From an uncultured euryarchaeote (GTDB taxonomy: Archaea > Thermoplasmatota > Poseidoniia > Poseidoniales > Thalassarchaeaceae): 8,861 bases of DNA. The stretch lies in contig CALCEF010000128.1 of assembly GCA_937901365.1 (NCBI GenBank), positions 1 to 8,861 on the forward strand, in the 5' to 3' direction. The notes beneath the pieces were generated by a model. The model was not told the DNA's origin and did no database searches. It saw only the letters and a program-made list of their open reading frames with translations. Of the stretch, positions 1 through 7,992 are shown piece by piece; within the stretch, counting starts at the first letter, position 1, and each line of letters starts with the position of its first letter. The position numbers and the translations under genes are program-made.

Positions 1-791
1 TGTTGATCAATTTCTGGTGGTTCGCAATCGGCCAAAAGAAGGCGCGTCAGAATCGAGACTGGTCTCCCGATTGCGCCCAAGTCGCCCGCTTCGAAATCGA
101 AGGGGATTCAGTGACCCTACACAATCGCCGTGACTTCACATGGAGGACCACAAAAGATTTCGACGAAAATTGGGATTCTTGGACCTTCAACATGAGTGAT
201 TTACGAGGCGTTTGGTATGTTGTCGATTACTTCCACAAGATTCGTGGTATGGCTCACACGATGGTCGGATTCGAATTTAGTGAAGATCGATATCTCATGG
301 CTTCATTTGAGGTGCGCCGCCAGAAGGGCCAGAAATTCCATCCTTGGGCAGGGATGTGGAACGAATTCGAACTCATCCTCGTCTGGGCTACAGAGAGGGA
401 TTTACTCGGTGTTCGCACCAATGGAAGGGGCAATGATGTCTACCTCTATCCCTGCGATGTTCTACCAGAGAAGCGCACAGCCCTACTGCAAGCGATGATG
501 CAGCGCACCAATCAATTGGCGGAGGAACCAGAATGGTACAACACCTTCACGGCGACCTGCACGACTTCGATCACTAAGATTGTCAATCGAGTGACGCCTG
601 GGCGGGTTCCATTCACTTGGCGAGCTTACCTTCCCGGATACTCACCATGGACGGCTTGGAAGAGAGGGATTCTCACCAAGCGCGGGACGTTCAAAGAGAC
701 GGTTGATGCGGCCGCCATCAGCGAGAAGGCAAAGGCCTCTGGTGTTGGTGAGCCCGGGACACATGATTACTCAGTCAATGTCCGGAAATAA
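1..791 (+). CDS. DUF4105 / Lnb N-terminal-like domain protein, 5' partial
   Basis: The frame is open to the window edge, so the true start is probably upstream; a TTG at position 3 is the first possible start but is unlikely. Residues are numbered from that TTG. The fragment follows the DUF4105 (Lnb N-terminal periplasmic domain) pattern as I know it. An RDW-SPD segment lies at about 18-23, and HNRRDFTWRT at 40-49 matches the family's N-x-R-[DN]-F element. AHTMVGFEF (84-92) holds a conserved His and SFEVRR (101-106) matches the family S-x-E-x-R. WNEFELILVWATERD (119-133) and DVYLYP (145-150) follow. WYNTFTATCTT (178-188) has the candidate Cys186, but the usual Asn before it is Thr. The first residues, INFWWFAIG, may be the end of an N-terminal membrane helix, giving a membrane-anchored protein with an extracytoplasmic domain. 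The biochemical role of the family is not settled. The His-then-Cys order would suit a permuted papain-like fold, but that is inference. The family call is fairly sure; the function is unknown. Confidence 0.8.
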   Translation, partial: LINFWWFAIGQKKARQNRDWSPDCAQVARFEIEGDSVTLHNRRDFTWRTTKDFDENWDSWTFNMSDLRGVWYVVDYFHKIRGMAHTMVGFEFSEDRYLMASFEVRRQKGQKFHPWAGMWNEFELILVWATERDLLGVRTNGRGNDVYLYPCDVLPEKRTALLQAMMQRTNQLAEEPEWYNTFTATCTTSITKIVNRVTPGRVPFTWRAYLPGYSPWTAWKRGILTKRGTFKETVDAAAISEKAKASGVGEPGTHDYSVNVRK

Positions 792-1380
792 CCACAACAA
801 GAGCACCATCACTTTCGATGTGAATCGGCCCACCGAGAGCCACATTGTGTAATCCACGTGTAGAGAATGCGAGGGGCTCCTCATCCAATGGAAATTCGAC
901 TCCGGAGATGCTCACATTCGCGCATGCGGTGAAGGCGAAAAGACTCAGTTTCGTTCCCTCATCGAGAACCAGTTCCAAGTCATCCAAACAGCGCATCACA
1001 ACATGCTCAGACATGTGCATGTAAATCTCCAATTCTGGTGGTGCTTCGACCAATGCTGCAAAGGCCGCGAGTTGGTGATCGATTTCTCCTCCCTCAACAC
1101 CGACAATATTGACGACTTCAGCACCATTGTCAGATGCGAATTGTAGAGACTTTTCCAAATCGGATGCATTCTGGTCCGGTAGAGCGATTCTCTCGACTTC
1201 GGTATCGGTGATTGAATCGAAGTCTCCAGTGGCCATCGTGACCGCCAAATTTCGCGTCAGAGCAGCATCGGTTCCACCATCCACACCGACGATGACCGCA
1301 CAAGCCTCTGAAAGAGGCTTCCAAATCGCTTCTGGAGGCCATTCTCCATCGGCGCAAAGCAGCCACTGCTCCCCTGCCAT
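775..1380 (-). CDS. Thiamine pyrophosphokinase
   Basis: The 201-residue product has the ordered motifs of thiamine pyrophosphokinase, which transfers pyrophosphate from ATP to thiamine to give thiamine diphosphate and AMP in the cytoplasm. VDGGTDAAL lies at 33-41. GDFDSI (52-57) is the Mg-ATP binding signature. DQNASDLEKSL (69-79) corresponds to the family's D-x-x-x-[ST]-D-[LF]-x-K/E-[AS]-[LI] element. GVEGGEIDHQLA (94-105) matches the GGRxDH motif, with Glu in place of the usual Arg. FSTRGLHN (172-179) matches the thiamine-binding [ST]-x-G-L-S-N element of the C-terminal beta domain. The length is near normal for the family. ATG at 1380 is the only usable start: no ATG, GTG or TTG occurs in frame before the upstream stop at 1455-1453. 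GAGGG lies just before it as a weak ribosome site. The gene overlaps the DUF4105 gene tail to tail by 17 nt and is divergent from the giant gene. In archaea this enzyme suggests use of salvaged thiamine (inference). Confidence 0.88.
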   Translation of the reverse strand: MAGEQWLLCADGEWPPEAIWKPLSEACAVIVGVDGGTDAALTRNLAVTMATGDFDSITDTEVERIALPDQNASDLEKSLQFASDNGAEVVNIVGVEGGEIDHQLAAFAALVEAPPELEIYMHMSEHVVMRCLDDLELVLDEGTKLSLFAFTACANVSISGVEFPLDEEPLAFSTRGLHNVALGGPIHIESDGALVVVISGH

Positions 1381-1444
1381 GCCCTCGGATTCGGCCTGAA
1401 GTTGAAAGGGGCTTCTAGGCGGTTGTCTGAAGAACCTTGACTCT

Positions 1445-1464
1445 CTCGACCCCTAAGGGTCGAG
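1445..1464. promoter_or_regulatory. Perfect 8-bp inverted repeat, possible operator
   Basis: CTCGACCC and GGGTCGAG form a perfect inverted repeat around the 4-nt spacer CTAA. It ends 31 nt before the giant gene's ATG and 64 nt before the thiamine kinase ATG. The direct repeats ACCTTGACTCT (1434-1444) and ACCTTGACCCT (1468-1478), identical at 10 of 11 positions, sit on both sides. Such symmetry between divergent genes suits a dimeric transcription regulator. It could instead be an mRNA hairpin if transcription of the giant gene starts upstream. No regulator is identified. Confidence 0.4.
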
Positions 1465-1484
1465 TTCACCTTGACCCTAATTTC

Positions 1485-1490
1485 GGTGAG
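1485..1490 (+). promoter_or_regulatory. Shine-Dalgarno site of the giant gene
   Basis: GGTGAG lies 5 nt before ATG 1496 and is close to GGTGAT, the complement of the archaeal 16S rRNA 3' end. It supports ATG 1496 over the in-frame ATG at 1505. TTCACC at 1465-1470 can pair with all six bases (five Watson-Crick and one G-U), so the site may be masked in a longer transcript. Confidence 0.65.
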
Positions 1491-1495
1491 TCAAG

Positions 1496-4400
1496 ATGCG
1501 CAGGATGAGTTTGTTCCTGACCCTACTGATGGTCCTCGCTCCTATGACGACCCTGATTCCAGCACTCGAGGAGTCAAGTTCGAAACTTGAGAGTTACGAG
1601 GCGACCAACGGTTGGGGTGAATCTCTGGCCTATGAGGTGATTGAATACGACGGAATCGATTGGGAAGTCATGCCGACTCGCGGCGTCAATACTTGGATTG
1701 GAAACGCCATTTCCAACTTCTCTGATTCAGTCGACGACCTCGACATAGCCATTGGGCCCGACCAAGTTGTGAAGGCCTGTGGATACAATGCTGATACTCA
1801 AGATCTCGAAGTTTACACACTATCTCCAGACGGTACAACCACCCGCACAACCGTTGATTCAAGCGGCGATGTTGGGCGAGGGTGCTCAATCATCGTCGAC
1901 TATCGTGGATTTGCCCGAGTGGCCTATCTCGACGTCGATGCTTCCACCCTCAAAGTGGCGAGAGAAAGCGATTACACCTCGACAAACGGATATTATTGGA
2001 TGGTTCGAACATTGGTCAACGATGTAACCATCACCTCGGCCCCTGAAATCGCCATCTACAGCAACGGTTCGATCGCCATCGCTTATCGGGATGCGAATTC
2101 CGGTGGATTGGATTTGATGCGTCATACAGGCTCATGGTGGCGCCATACCGAACTCGTGGAGGCCGGAGCAGCCGAAGACATGGTTCTCAACATCGACGTC
2201 AATGATGTGCTGCACCTTTCTTTCGTCGACACAATCAACGAACGTGTGGCCGTCATTTCTCTGGATGGTGATGATCGAACATTCTCAGTCGTCGATGAAG
2301 GCGAAGGCATCGGGCAACCTCTTGGGCACCATCTCGATGCCACGACGCGGGCCCAACTCGTCTATGGAATCGAAAATGGCACGGGTCTGCGAATCGTCCG
2401 TGACTTGACAGGGCGAGACGATGGTCGAATCTCTCCAGACCCACTTCTTGTTCTAGAAACCAGTGAATCTACCGGATTTGGTACCGGTGCCAATGCCAAT
2501 GGAGATTACAACGCTGACGGATATAGCGACCTCATCTATGGGGAACCTGGGGCCAACAATGATTCTGGTGCCGTTCACATCCACTATGGTTCTGTGAATG
2601 GCTATGGGACAATTCCTGACCTCACCCTAACCGGCGCTCACGAAGGTGCACGATTTGGCGCCTCTTTGGCCATGGTGGGAGACGCTGATGGCAATGGCTA
2701 CGATGACATCCTCGTCGGTGCACCTGGACAGAACAATGACACGGGCAACACAACAGGTGCAGTGCTACTGTATTCTGGTTTTGCGACCGGTTTGAACTCA
2801 AATCCAGTGTGGATTGAATCCGGTGACACCATCGACGGTCTTTTCGGCGCCAATGTCGCTGCTGCTGGCGATGTCAACGGTGACGGATATCAAGATCTCA
2901 TCGTCAGCGAAATGGGTTGGGAAGGTTCGGATCAAGGCTTGGGTCGTGTACACGTATACCTTGGCAATACAACGTTGCAATCCGACCCTACGAGCATCAT
3001 CGGCCATGAAGATGACCTCATTCTAGGCTATTCAATTCTCGGAGTTGGAGATGGCAATGGTGATGGGTTCGATGACATTGTAATCGGCAGTTCAAAGGAT
3101 GAAACAGCAGTTTCTGGGCGGGGTCGAGCACAGGTGCATTATGGCAGCATGGATGGATTATCATCCACTGCGAATCACACATGGTCGGTGAATACCCAAT
3201 GGACCCTCTTGGGCAATTCATTGAGTGCATTGGGTGATGTCAACGATGACGGATACGATGATTTTGCAATCAGTGAAATTTCCGCCAGCAACCTATGGGT
3301 TTTCCATGGGGACGCAGGTGGTTATCCTTCAAATCCAACCACTCTGATGAGCATTGGAAACGAAGGTTGGGGATGGAACATCCAAACAGCAGGCGACATC
3401 AACGATGACGGAATCGGTGATTTCCTCATTGGAAATGTCCAAGGTGAACTGGAATTGGTTCCAGGCACCAATGACAGCAATTTGGTCGACACTACTGGCG
3501 ACTTCTATACCCGTAATGAGGGCGCCAACTCACGCCTCGGCCGTATCCTTTCAGCCGGTGGAGACGCAGATCGTGATGGAACACACGAATTCCTCTATGC
3601 AAGCACCACTCGAATGAACGACGGGACGACCACCGGTGGTTCAATCGTCATCATGGAGACACGAGATTGGGAACTTTCCAATTTACCGTTCGACTTTACT
3701 GTGAACAATCTCGACCTCGCTGTGGATGCGCAAGGACGTACCCAGTTACTTCTGGACACCGATGAGGGATACTATCACTACGAGCGCGCAAACGAGTTGT
3801 TGACCTCATCTGATGCTTGGGGGATGAATGACTTCGGTCAAGTTCCAAGCGCAGCGATGGTCGTCAGCCCTGCAGGTCAGCCCACAATCATCGCATCGGA
3901 TGGATCCAGCGTCGACTTCAGTCAAGCTGCTGGCAGAGTCTATGTTTGGAGTGAAGTATTGAGTGGAGGCACAGCATCTCACGGTAGCATCGCTGCGCCG
4001 ATTCCAGGTCGCATGATGGCAGCATTCCTCTTCGATTCCAGTTCTTCCAACTCCGATTCAGTGGTCTTTGCCAATCAGACAACAGGTGTTATTGACACGG
4101 ATATCATCGACAGTGGTGTAACGATTGAGCAGGACATTGTCATCTTAGCAGACTCAAGCAATACTCCACATATCGTGTGGAGAGATGCTTCTACACACGA
4201 AATCTATCTCGCAGTTCAGAATGGTTCTTCGTGGGACGAAACCACCCTTGCAACAGATGCAAATGGTAGTCAGTTTGGAGCAGTTATGGCTGACAATAAC
4301 AGCATTGGTTTGCTGTATCGCCACGATACTTCCGGCCTCATCACAGAGTGGATTCCTTCAGGAAATTGGTCGATGACTGAACGTACAGTACTTTCAAGCA

Positions 4401-7400
4401 ACCAGACATTGGTTGATGGACAAGCGATTGTCCGTTTGTCGAACTCAGATCTTGAAGTCGTCTGGTCCGACAACAATTCACAGTGGCAACATCAATCGAT
4501 TGCTTCAGGCATCGTAACCAGTCAAACCATTCCTACAATCAATACGAGCTCAGGTGCACCAGAATTCATCCATGATGGGATTCTGCTTCCGGGAACTCTT
4601 GTCAACACCTCAGGTTCACATGTAATCATCGATTCTGTTGGGTCTCGAACAATAGACCTCGATTGTGACCACTCCGACCCAATCGAAGTCTTCAGTGATC
4701 ATTACGGCAATGATTGGTTCACCTGCAACAACCTAGCAGGAACGACAACACATGACACGCTTGAGGGTCACCAACCCATCAGTTTCGGACCTGCATTATC
4801 GTGGGTCGGCCCAATGATGTTTGACGCCAACGGCACATCACACTCTTTGACTTCAACAACAGCCCCGGGTTTACAAAACAAAGTTTTCTTGACCATTGGA
4901 TTGACAGATACCGACCGTGATTTCATTCCAGATATGATGGATGATTTACCTCTATTCGGTGGCCAGTGGACCGATTCAGATGGCGATGGCTACGGTGACA
5001 ATCCAGATGCGCCCAGCGTTGACAAATGCCCAGATATTGTTGGGGCCAGCGCCTACGGCCACCATGGTTGTGGTGACGTTGATGGCGACGGATTCGCCAA
5101 TGCCATCGATGATTGCGCCAACAGTGGCAAATCATGGCGAGATACACTTGGATGTCCAGATACCGATGGTGATGGTTGGTCCGACCCGTCGGGTGCAGCT
5201 GGCTGGGATGGTGACCGCCACCCCACAAACTGGATGCAGGCCATCGATACCGATGGAGATGGTCGTTACGATAACCACGGCCCAGATTGCTGTGGACAGA
5301 ACGCTGAGTCAGATGAATTCCCACTAGATCCACAGCAGTGGGTTGATGCGGATGGCGATGGCTGGGGTGACAACTCAAGCGCACCTACGGGCGACAAGTG
5401 TCCCGGCTTCGATGGTGGTTCGATTTACGATCGCGGCGGTTGCCTCGACAGTGATGGTGACGGTTGGTCTGACCCGGTAGCACCGACATCTTCCAATCCA
5501 TACGGTTGGACCTACAACGCAACCCGCTGTTACAATTCATGGGTCGATGATGAGGGCAATACCCGCGCCGCAGGCGAACATTGTGCTGATTTGTTCCCGT
5601 GGGCACCTGACGACACCTCACCAGAGAACGTGTGTGGAACCCGTTGCAACGAGCAATGGGGTGACCGCGATGGCGATGGCTATGGGGACAACAACTCACA
5701 CGATGCTTGGAACCGTGACGCCTTCCCGCTGGATGGAACCCAACACACAGATACGGATGACGACGGGTATGGTGACAATCCCGATGGCAACAATGCCGAT
5801 GATTGTCCGATGATTTGGGGTAATTCCACAGTAGACCGGAAAGGTTGTACAGACACCGACGGTGATGGCCATTCCAACATCTACTCCTATGACATTAATC
5901 CTGAGACTGGCCTTCGGGAAAATGAGCTTGGAGATGCCCTTCCAGATGATCCCAATCAATGGCGTGACCGCGATGGGGATGGCTTTGGCGAGAACCCTGT
6001 AGGTGATTGGGATCGTTGCTTTGAAATTCCGGGAGCATTGCTCGGTGTTCCGGGCCCCGGTTGCCCGATGCCTGTTGGGGATGAAGATGGCGACAACATC
6101 CCGGATGAGGATGATTTGTGCCCAGATACACCCGAGGGTGAGAGCGCAAACACCGATGGTTGCTCACCATCTCAAATCGACACCGATGGAGACACTGTAT
6201 ACGATGATGTTGACATCTGTCCAAACACACCCACAGATGAAATCGCAAACAGTGTAGGTTGTTCCCCTTCTCAAACCGATATAGACACCGATGGTGATGG
6301 CGTCAACGACGTTGATGAGAATGCGAATCAACTCGACATGTGCCCCAACACCGCTGAGGATGACTACGATGAAGTCGACGAAAACGGATGTGCACCTTCA
6401 CAACTCGATACGGATGGCGACGGTGTGACCGATGACTTGGACCTTTGTCCAGATACGACTTCTGGTGCAACAGTCACTGCAGAAGGCTGTATTGTGGCAG
6501 GGGCGGATACGGACGGGGATGGAGTGGATGATGTTGATGATGCGTTCCCTGCTGATGCCACGCAGTGGGCTGATGAAGATGGCGATGGCTATGGTGACAA
6601 TTGGAACGACCCAGGCTTCGATGAACTTCGAGAAGGCACCGTTGGAGAATGGGTTGAAAATGCCACAACTCCAGATCATTGTCCACTCATTTCTGGACAA
6701 TCCACCGGTTTGGTGACCGGTTGTCCGGATGCCGATGGTGATGGCTGGGCAGACACTTTCCCATCGATTTGGTCAAATGAAGATGAACGTGGAAACACCC
6801 TCGACATATGGCCGGACGATCCTTCACAATGGGCTGATTTCGATAACGATGGATTTGGTGACAATGAATCAGGAACCAATGGAGATTATTGCATTGGCCA
6901 ACCAGGTGTAGCTGACCATGATGAGAACGGCCCACATGAAAATGGCTGTCCTCCTCTTGATGCGGACAATGATGGAGTCTACAATTCCGTAGATCAGTGT
7001 CAAGGAACAGTCACCAATTCAACAGTTGACAGCAATGGTTGTGCCGCCTATCAACGAGATTCGGATGGTGATTATGTCAAGGATGACAAGGACCTCTGTC
7101 CGAACACACCAGAAGAGGACAACAACATCGTTGACATTGATGGTTGCACACCTGCTCAATTGGAGAGCGATGAAGGCACCTCGCTGATGGGTGGTTCGAT
7201 GAAGAATATCGCCATTGGATTCGCCGCAGTTCTCGCACTCGCTATACTCGTGTTGATAATCAGACGAATTCGTGGTGGTAGCATCGATTGGGATGAGGAC
7301 GAAGACGACGATTTCTACGATGATGATGAAGAAGATGATTGGAGCCCATTCGGCTCCGGTGCGAGCGCCCTTCCGACCAAGTCATTTGGTGACACTCAAT

Positions 7401-7981
7401 CAACTCGTAGTCCACCATCCCGATCGCCTTCACCTGCCCCAAGTCGAGGGCCTCCAGCCGGTGGCCGACAAGGTCCTCCTGCCCGAAGTCGCGGCCCTCC
7501 CACAGGTACAACATCCGGTCCACCTGGCGGTTCGGCACCTCGTGGCCCATCACGTTCCCCTGGTGCTTCTAAACCTGCGATGAGACCTGGTCGAAGTCCC
7601 GCGCAAGACACTCGCTCTGAACCAGCAGCACCTGTTCGTAAAACGCGTCGAACCGCAGCGCCCACAGTTGTGACAGAAGAACGCCCAGTTCGAAAGACAC
7701 GCAAAACCACTCGCAGCCCTGCTACCGAATCATCCCCTGCTCCTGTTCGCAAAACTCGCCGCACAGCGGCACCCGCCAAGAAAACGCGTCGGCGAAAGGC
7801 AAGCGCATCGTTTGACGATCTATTCGGTCCCGATGAAAAAGCTGATTTTGATGCAGCAGTCGCCTCCGCAAAGGAGCGCTTAATCATCGGTGATTCAGAG
7901 CAAAGCGTCCTCGCTAGATTGCAATCAGATGGATGGAATGTCAAGCAATCCAAACACATTCTTGGCCATGCTCGTCCCTGA
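1496..7981 (+). CDS. Giant membrane-anchored surface protein with FG-GAP and thrombospondin type 3-like repeats
   Basis: This 2161-residue protein was read as follows. Residues 1-23 are a signal peptide ([14 protein letters not shown], then a hydrophobic stretch ending PA). Residues about 83-315 are about five propeller-like repeats with strands such as ARVAYLD and IAIAYRD. Residues 328-727 hold seven FG-GAP blades with D-x-[DN]-x-[DN]-G calcium loops. Residues about 735-1130 hold further propeller-like repeats (HIVWRDAS at 892-899). Residues 1138-1888 carry about 21 DxDGDG-type thrombospondin type 3-like loops with paired cysteines. Residues 1904-1922 form one membrane helix followed by RRIR, so the first 1900 residues lie outside the cell. 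The tail has an acidic patch (1931-1948), a Ser/Pro/Arg/Gly-rich segment (about 1971-2040), three PVRKTR repeats (2046-2089) and a small folded-looking end (about 2104-2161). The likely role is calcium-stabilised adhesion or a surface stalk; no catalytic motif was seen. It may share a transcript with the Glu-Pro gene 11 nt downstream. Architecture is clear; function is inferred. Confidence 0.9.
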   Translation: MRRMSLFLTLLMVLAPMTTLIPALEESSSKLESYEATNGWGESLAYEVIEYDGIDWEVMPTRGVNTWIGNAISNFSDSVDDLDIAIGPDQVVKACGYNADTQDLEVYTLSPDGTTTRTTVDSSGDVGRGCSIIVDYRGFARVAYLDVDASTLKVARESDYTSTNGYYWMVRTLVNDVTITSAPEIAIYSNGSIAIAYRDANSGGLDLMRHTGSWWRHTELVEAGAAEDMVLNIDVNDVLHLSFVDTINERVAVISLDGDDRTFSVVDEGEGIGQPLGHHLDATTRAQLVYGIENGTGLRIVRDLTGRDDGRISPDPLLVLETSESTGFGTGANANGDYNADGYSDLIYGEPGANNDSGAVHIHYGSVNGYGTIPDLTLTGAHEGARFGASLAMVGDADGNGYDDILVGAPGQNNDTGNTTGAVLLYSGFATGLNSNPVWIESGDTIDGLFGANVAAAGDVNGDGYQDLIVSEMGWEGSDQGLGRVHVYLGNTTLQSDPTSIIGHEDDLILGYSILGVGDGNGDGFDDIVIGSSKDETAVSGRGRAQVHYGSMDGLSSTANHTWSVNTQWTLLGNSLSALGDVNDDGYDDFAISEISASNLWVFHGDAGGYPSNPTTLMSIGNEGWGWNIQTAGDINDDGIGDFLIGNVQGELELVPGTNDSNLVDTTGDFYTRNEGANSRLGRILSAGGDADRDGTHEFLYASTTRMNDGTTTGGSIVIMETRDWELSNLPFDFTVNNLDLAVDAQGRTQLLLDTDEGYYHYERANELLTSSDAWGMNDFGQVPSAAMVVSPAGQPTIIASDGSSVDFSQAAGRVYVWSEVLSGGTASHGSIAAPIPGRMMAAFLFDSSSSNSDSVVFANQTTGVIDTDIIDSGVTIEQDIVILADSSNTPHIVWRDASTHEIYLAVQNGSSWDETTLATDANGSQFGAVMADNNSIGLLYRHDTSGLITEWIPSGNWSMTERTVLSSNQTLVDGQAIVRLSNSDLEVVWSDNNSQWQHQSIASGIVTSQTIPTINTSSGAPEFIHDGILLPGTLVNTSGSHVIIDSVGSRTIDLDCDHSDPIEVFSDHYGNDWFTCNNLAGTTTHDTLEGHQPISFGPALSWVGPMMFDANGTSHSLTSTTAPGLQNKVFLTIGLTDTDRDFIPDMMDDLPLFGGQWTDSDGDGYGDNPDAPSVDKCPDIVGASAYGHHGCGDVDGDGFANAIDDCANSGKSWRDTLGCPDTDGDGWSDPSGAAGWDGDRHPTNWMQAIDTDGDGRYDNHGPDCCGQNAESDEFPLDPQQWVDADGDGWGDNSSAPTGDKCPGFDGGSIYDRGGCLDSDGDGWSDPVAPTSSNPYGWTYNATRCYNSWVDDEGNTRAAGEHCADLFPWAPDDTSPENVCGTRCNEQWGDRDGDGYGDNNSHDAWNRDAFPLDGTQHTDTDDDGYGDNPDGNNADDCPMIWGNSTVDRKGCTDTDGDGHSNIYSYDINPETGLRENELGDALPDDPNQWRDRDGDGFGENPVGDWDRCFEIPGALLGVPGPGCPMPVGDEDGDNIPDEDDLCPDTPEGESANTDGCSPSQIDTDGDTVYDDVDICPNTPTDEIANSVGCSPSQTDIDTDGDGVNDVDENANQLDMCPNTAEDDYDEVDENGCAPSQLDTDGDGVTDDLDLCPDTTSGATVTAEGCIVAGADTDGDGVDDVDDAFPADATQWADEDGDGYGDNWNDPGFDELREGTVGEWVENATTPDHCPLISGQSTGLVTGCPDADGDGWADTFPSIWSNEDERGNTLDIWPDDPSQWADFDNDGFGDNESGTNGDYCIGQPGVADHDENGPHENGCPPLDADNDGVYNSVDQCQGTVTNSTVDSNGCAAYQRDSDGDYVKDDKDLCPNTPEEDNNIVDIDGCTPAQLESDEGTSLMGGSMKNIAIGFAAVLALAILVLIIRRIRGGSIDWDEDEDDDFYDDDEEDDWSPFGSGASALPTKSFGDTQSTRSPPSRSPSPAPSRGPPAGGRQGPPARSRGPPTGTTSGPPGGSAPRGPSRSPGASKPAMRPGRSPAQDTRSEPAAPVRKTRRTAAPTVVTEERPVRKTRKTTRSPATESSPAPVRKTRRTAAPAKKTRRRKASASFDDLFGPDEKADFDAAVASAKERLIIGDSEQSVLARLQSDGWNVKQSKHILGHARP
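2477..3660 (+). repeat. Seven FG-GAP (integrin alpha-like) blades
   Basis: Seven in-frame repeats start at residues 328, 387, 450, 510, 572, 625 and 681, a spacing of 53-63 residues. The opening pair is FG in blades 1-3, LG in 4, 5 and 7, and WG in 6. Each carries a calcium-loop motif: [60 protein letters not shown] and [10 protein letters not shown]. Seven units are what a closed seven-bladed propeller like the integrin alpha head needs. Calcium binding and the fold follow from the family, not from data here. The last blade is the most diverged (HE in place of DD). Confidence 0.85.
4907..7159 (+). repeat. Thrombospondin type 3-like calcium repeat region
   Basis: About 21 DxDxD-type loops lie in residues 1138-1888. 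Two module styles are visible. Long composite modules (about 1138-1523 and 1671-1820) run from [13 protein letters not shown] through a CP and a GC pair to DGDGWSD. Compact classical modules of about 35 residues (1529-1665 and 1822-1888) read DTDGDGVxDDxDxCPxT, then GCxPSQ. Each compact module has two Cys, which should form disulfides outside the cell. At the DNA level, 24-nt near-identical copies coding DGDG[YW]GDN start at 4979, 5351, 5669 and 6578. Calcium-dependent rod stiffness is the usual property of such repeats. Confidence 0.85.
7631..7795 (+). repeat. Basic PVRKTR repeats in the cytoplasmic tail
   Basis: PVRKTR occurs at residues 2046-2051, 2064-2069 and 2083-2088, a spacing of 18-19 residues. 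The first and third copies extend to [11 protein letters not shown], and a related AKKTRRRKA follows at 2094-2102. The segment is strongly basic and lies on the inner side of the membrane helix. It could bind nucleic acid, acidic lipid or an acidic partner; the sequence does not say which. Confidence 0.75.
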
Positions 7982-7992
7982 CGCGTGTACGC

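Larger units (their letters stand above)
1381..1495. promoter_or_regulatory. Divergent intergenic region between the thiamine kinase and giant surface protein genes
   Basis: These 115 nt separate two start codons facing away from each other, so both promoters should lie here or just inside the genes. I see no convincing archaeal TATA box or BRE on either strand. What does stand out is a perfect palindrome at 1445-1464, flanked by direct repeats at 1434-1444 and 1468-1478, and a GGTGAG ribosome site for the + strand gene. No TPP riboswitch (THI box) was recognised upstream of the thiamine kinase. Confidence 0.6.

Noticed and set aside
196..498. 100-codon plus-strand reading frame inside the DUF4105 gene
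   Set aside because: It overlaps a frame with clear family motifs and shows no recognisable features of its own.
1381..1495. TPP riboswitch upstream of the thiamine kinase
   Set aside because: No conserved THI-box elements could be found on the minus strand of this 115-nt spacer.
4923..5384. 153-codon minus-strand reading frame rich in His and Arg
   Set aside because: It is the complement of GAT/GGC/GAC codons of the calcium repeats; no ribosome site or domain was seen.
4907..7159. CRISPR-like regular repeats
   Set aside because: The repeats keep codon phase, vary in spacing and encode calcium loops; no spacers of constant length and no cas genes are present.
7396..7959. 187-codon minus-strand reading frame opposite the surface protein tail
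   Set aside because: It mirrors the Pro/Arg-rich and PVRKTR repeats; its Arg/Val/Gly repeats are what the complement of those codons gives, and the opposite strand has a well-supported gene.
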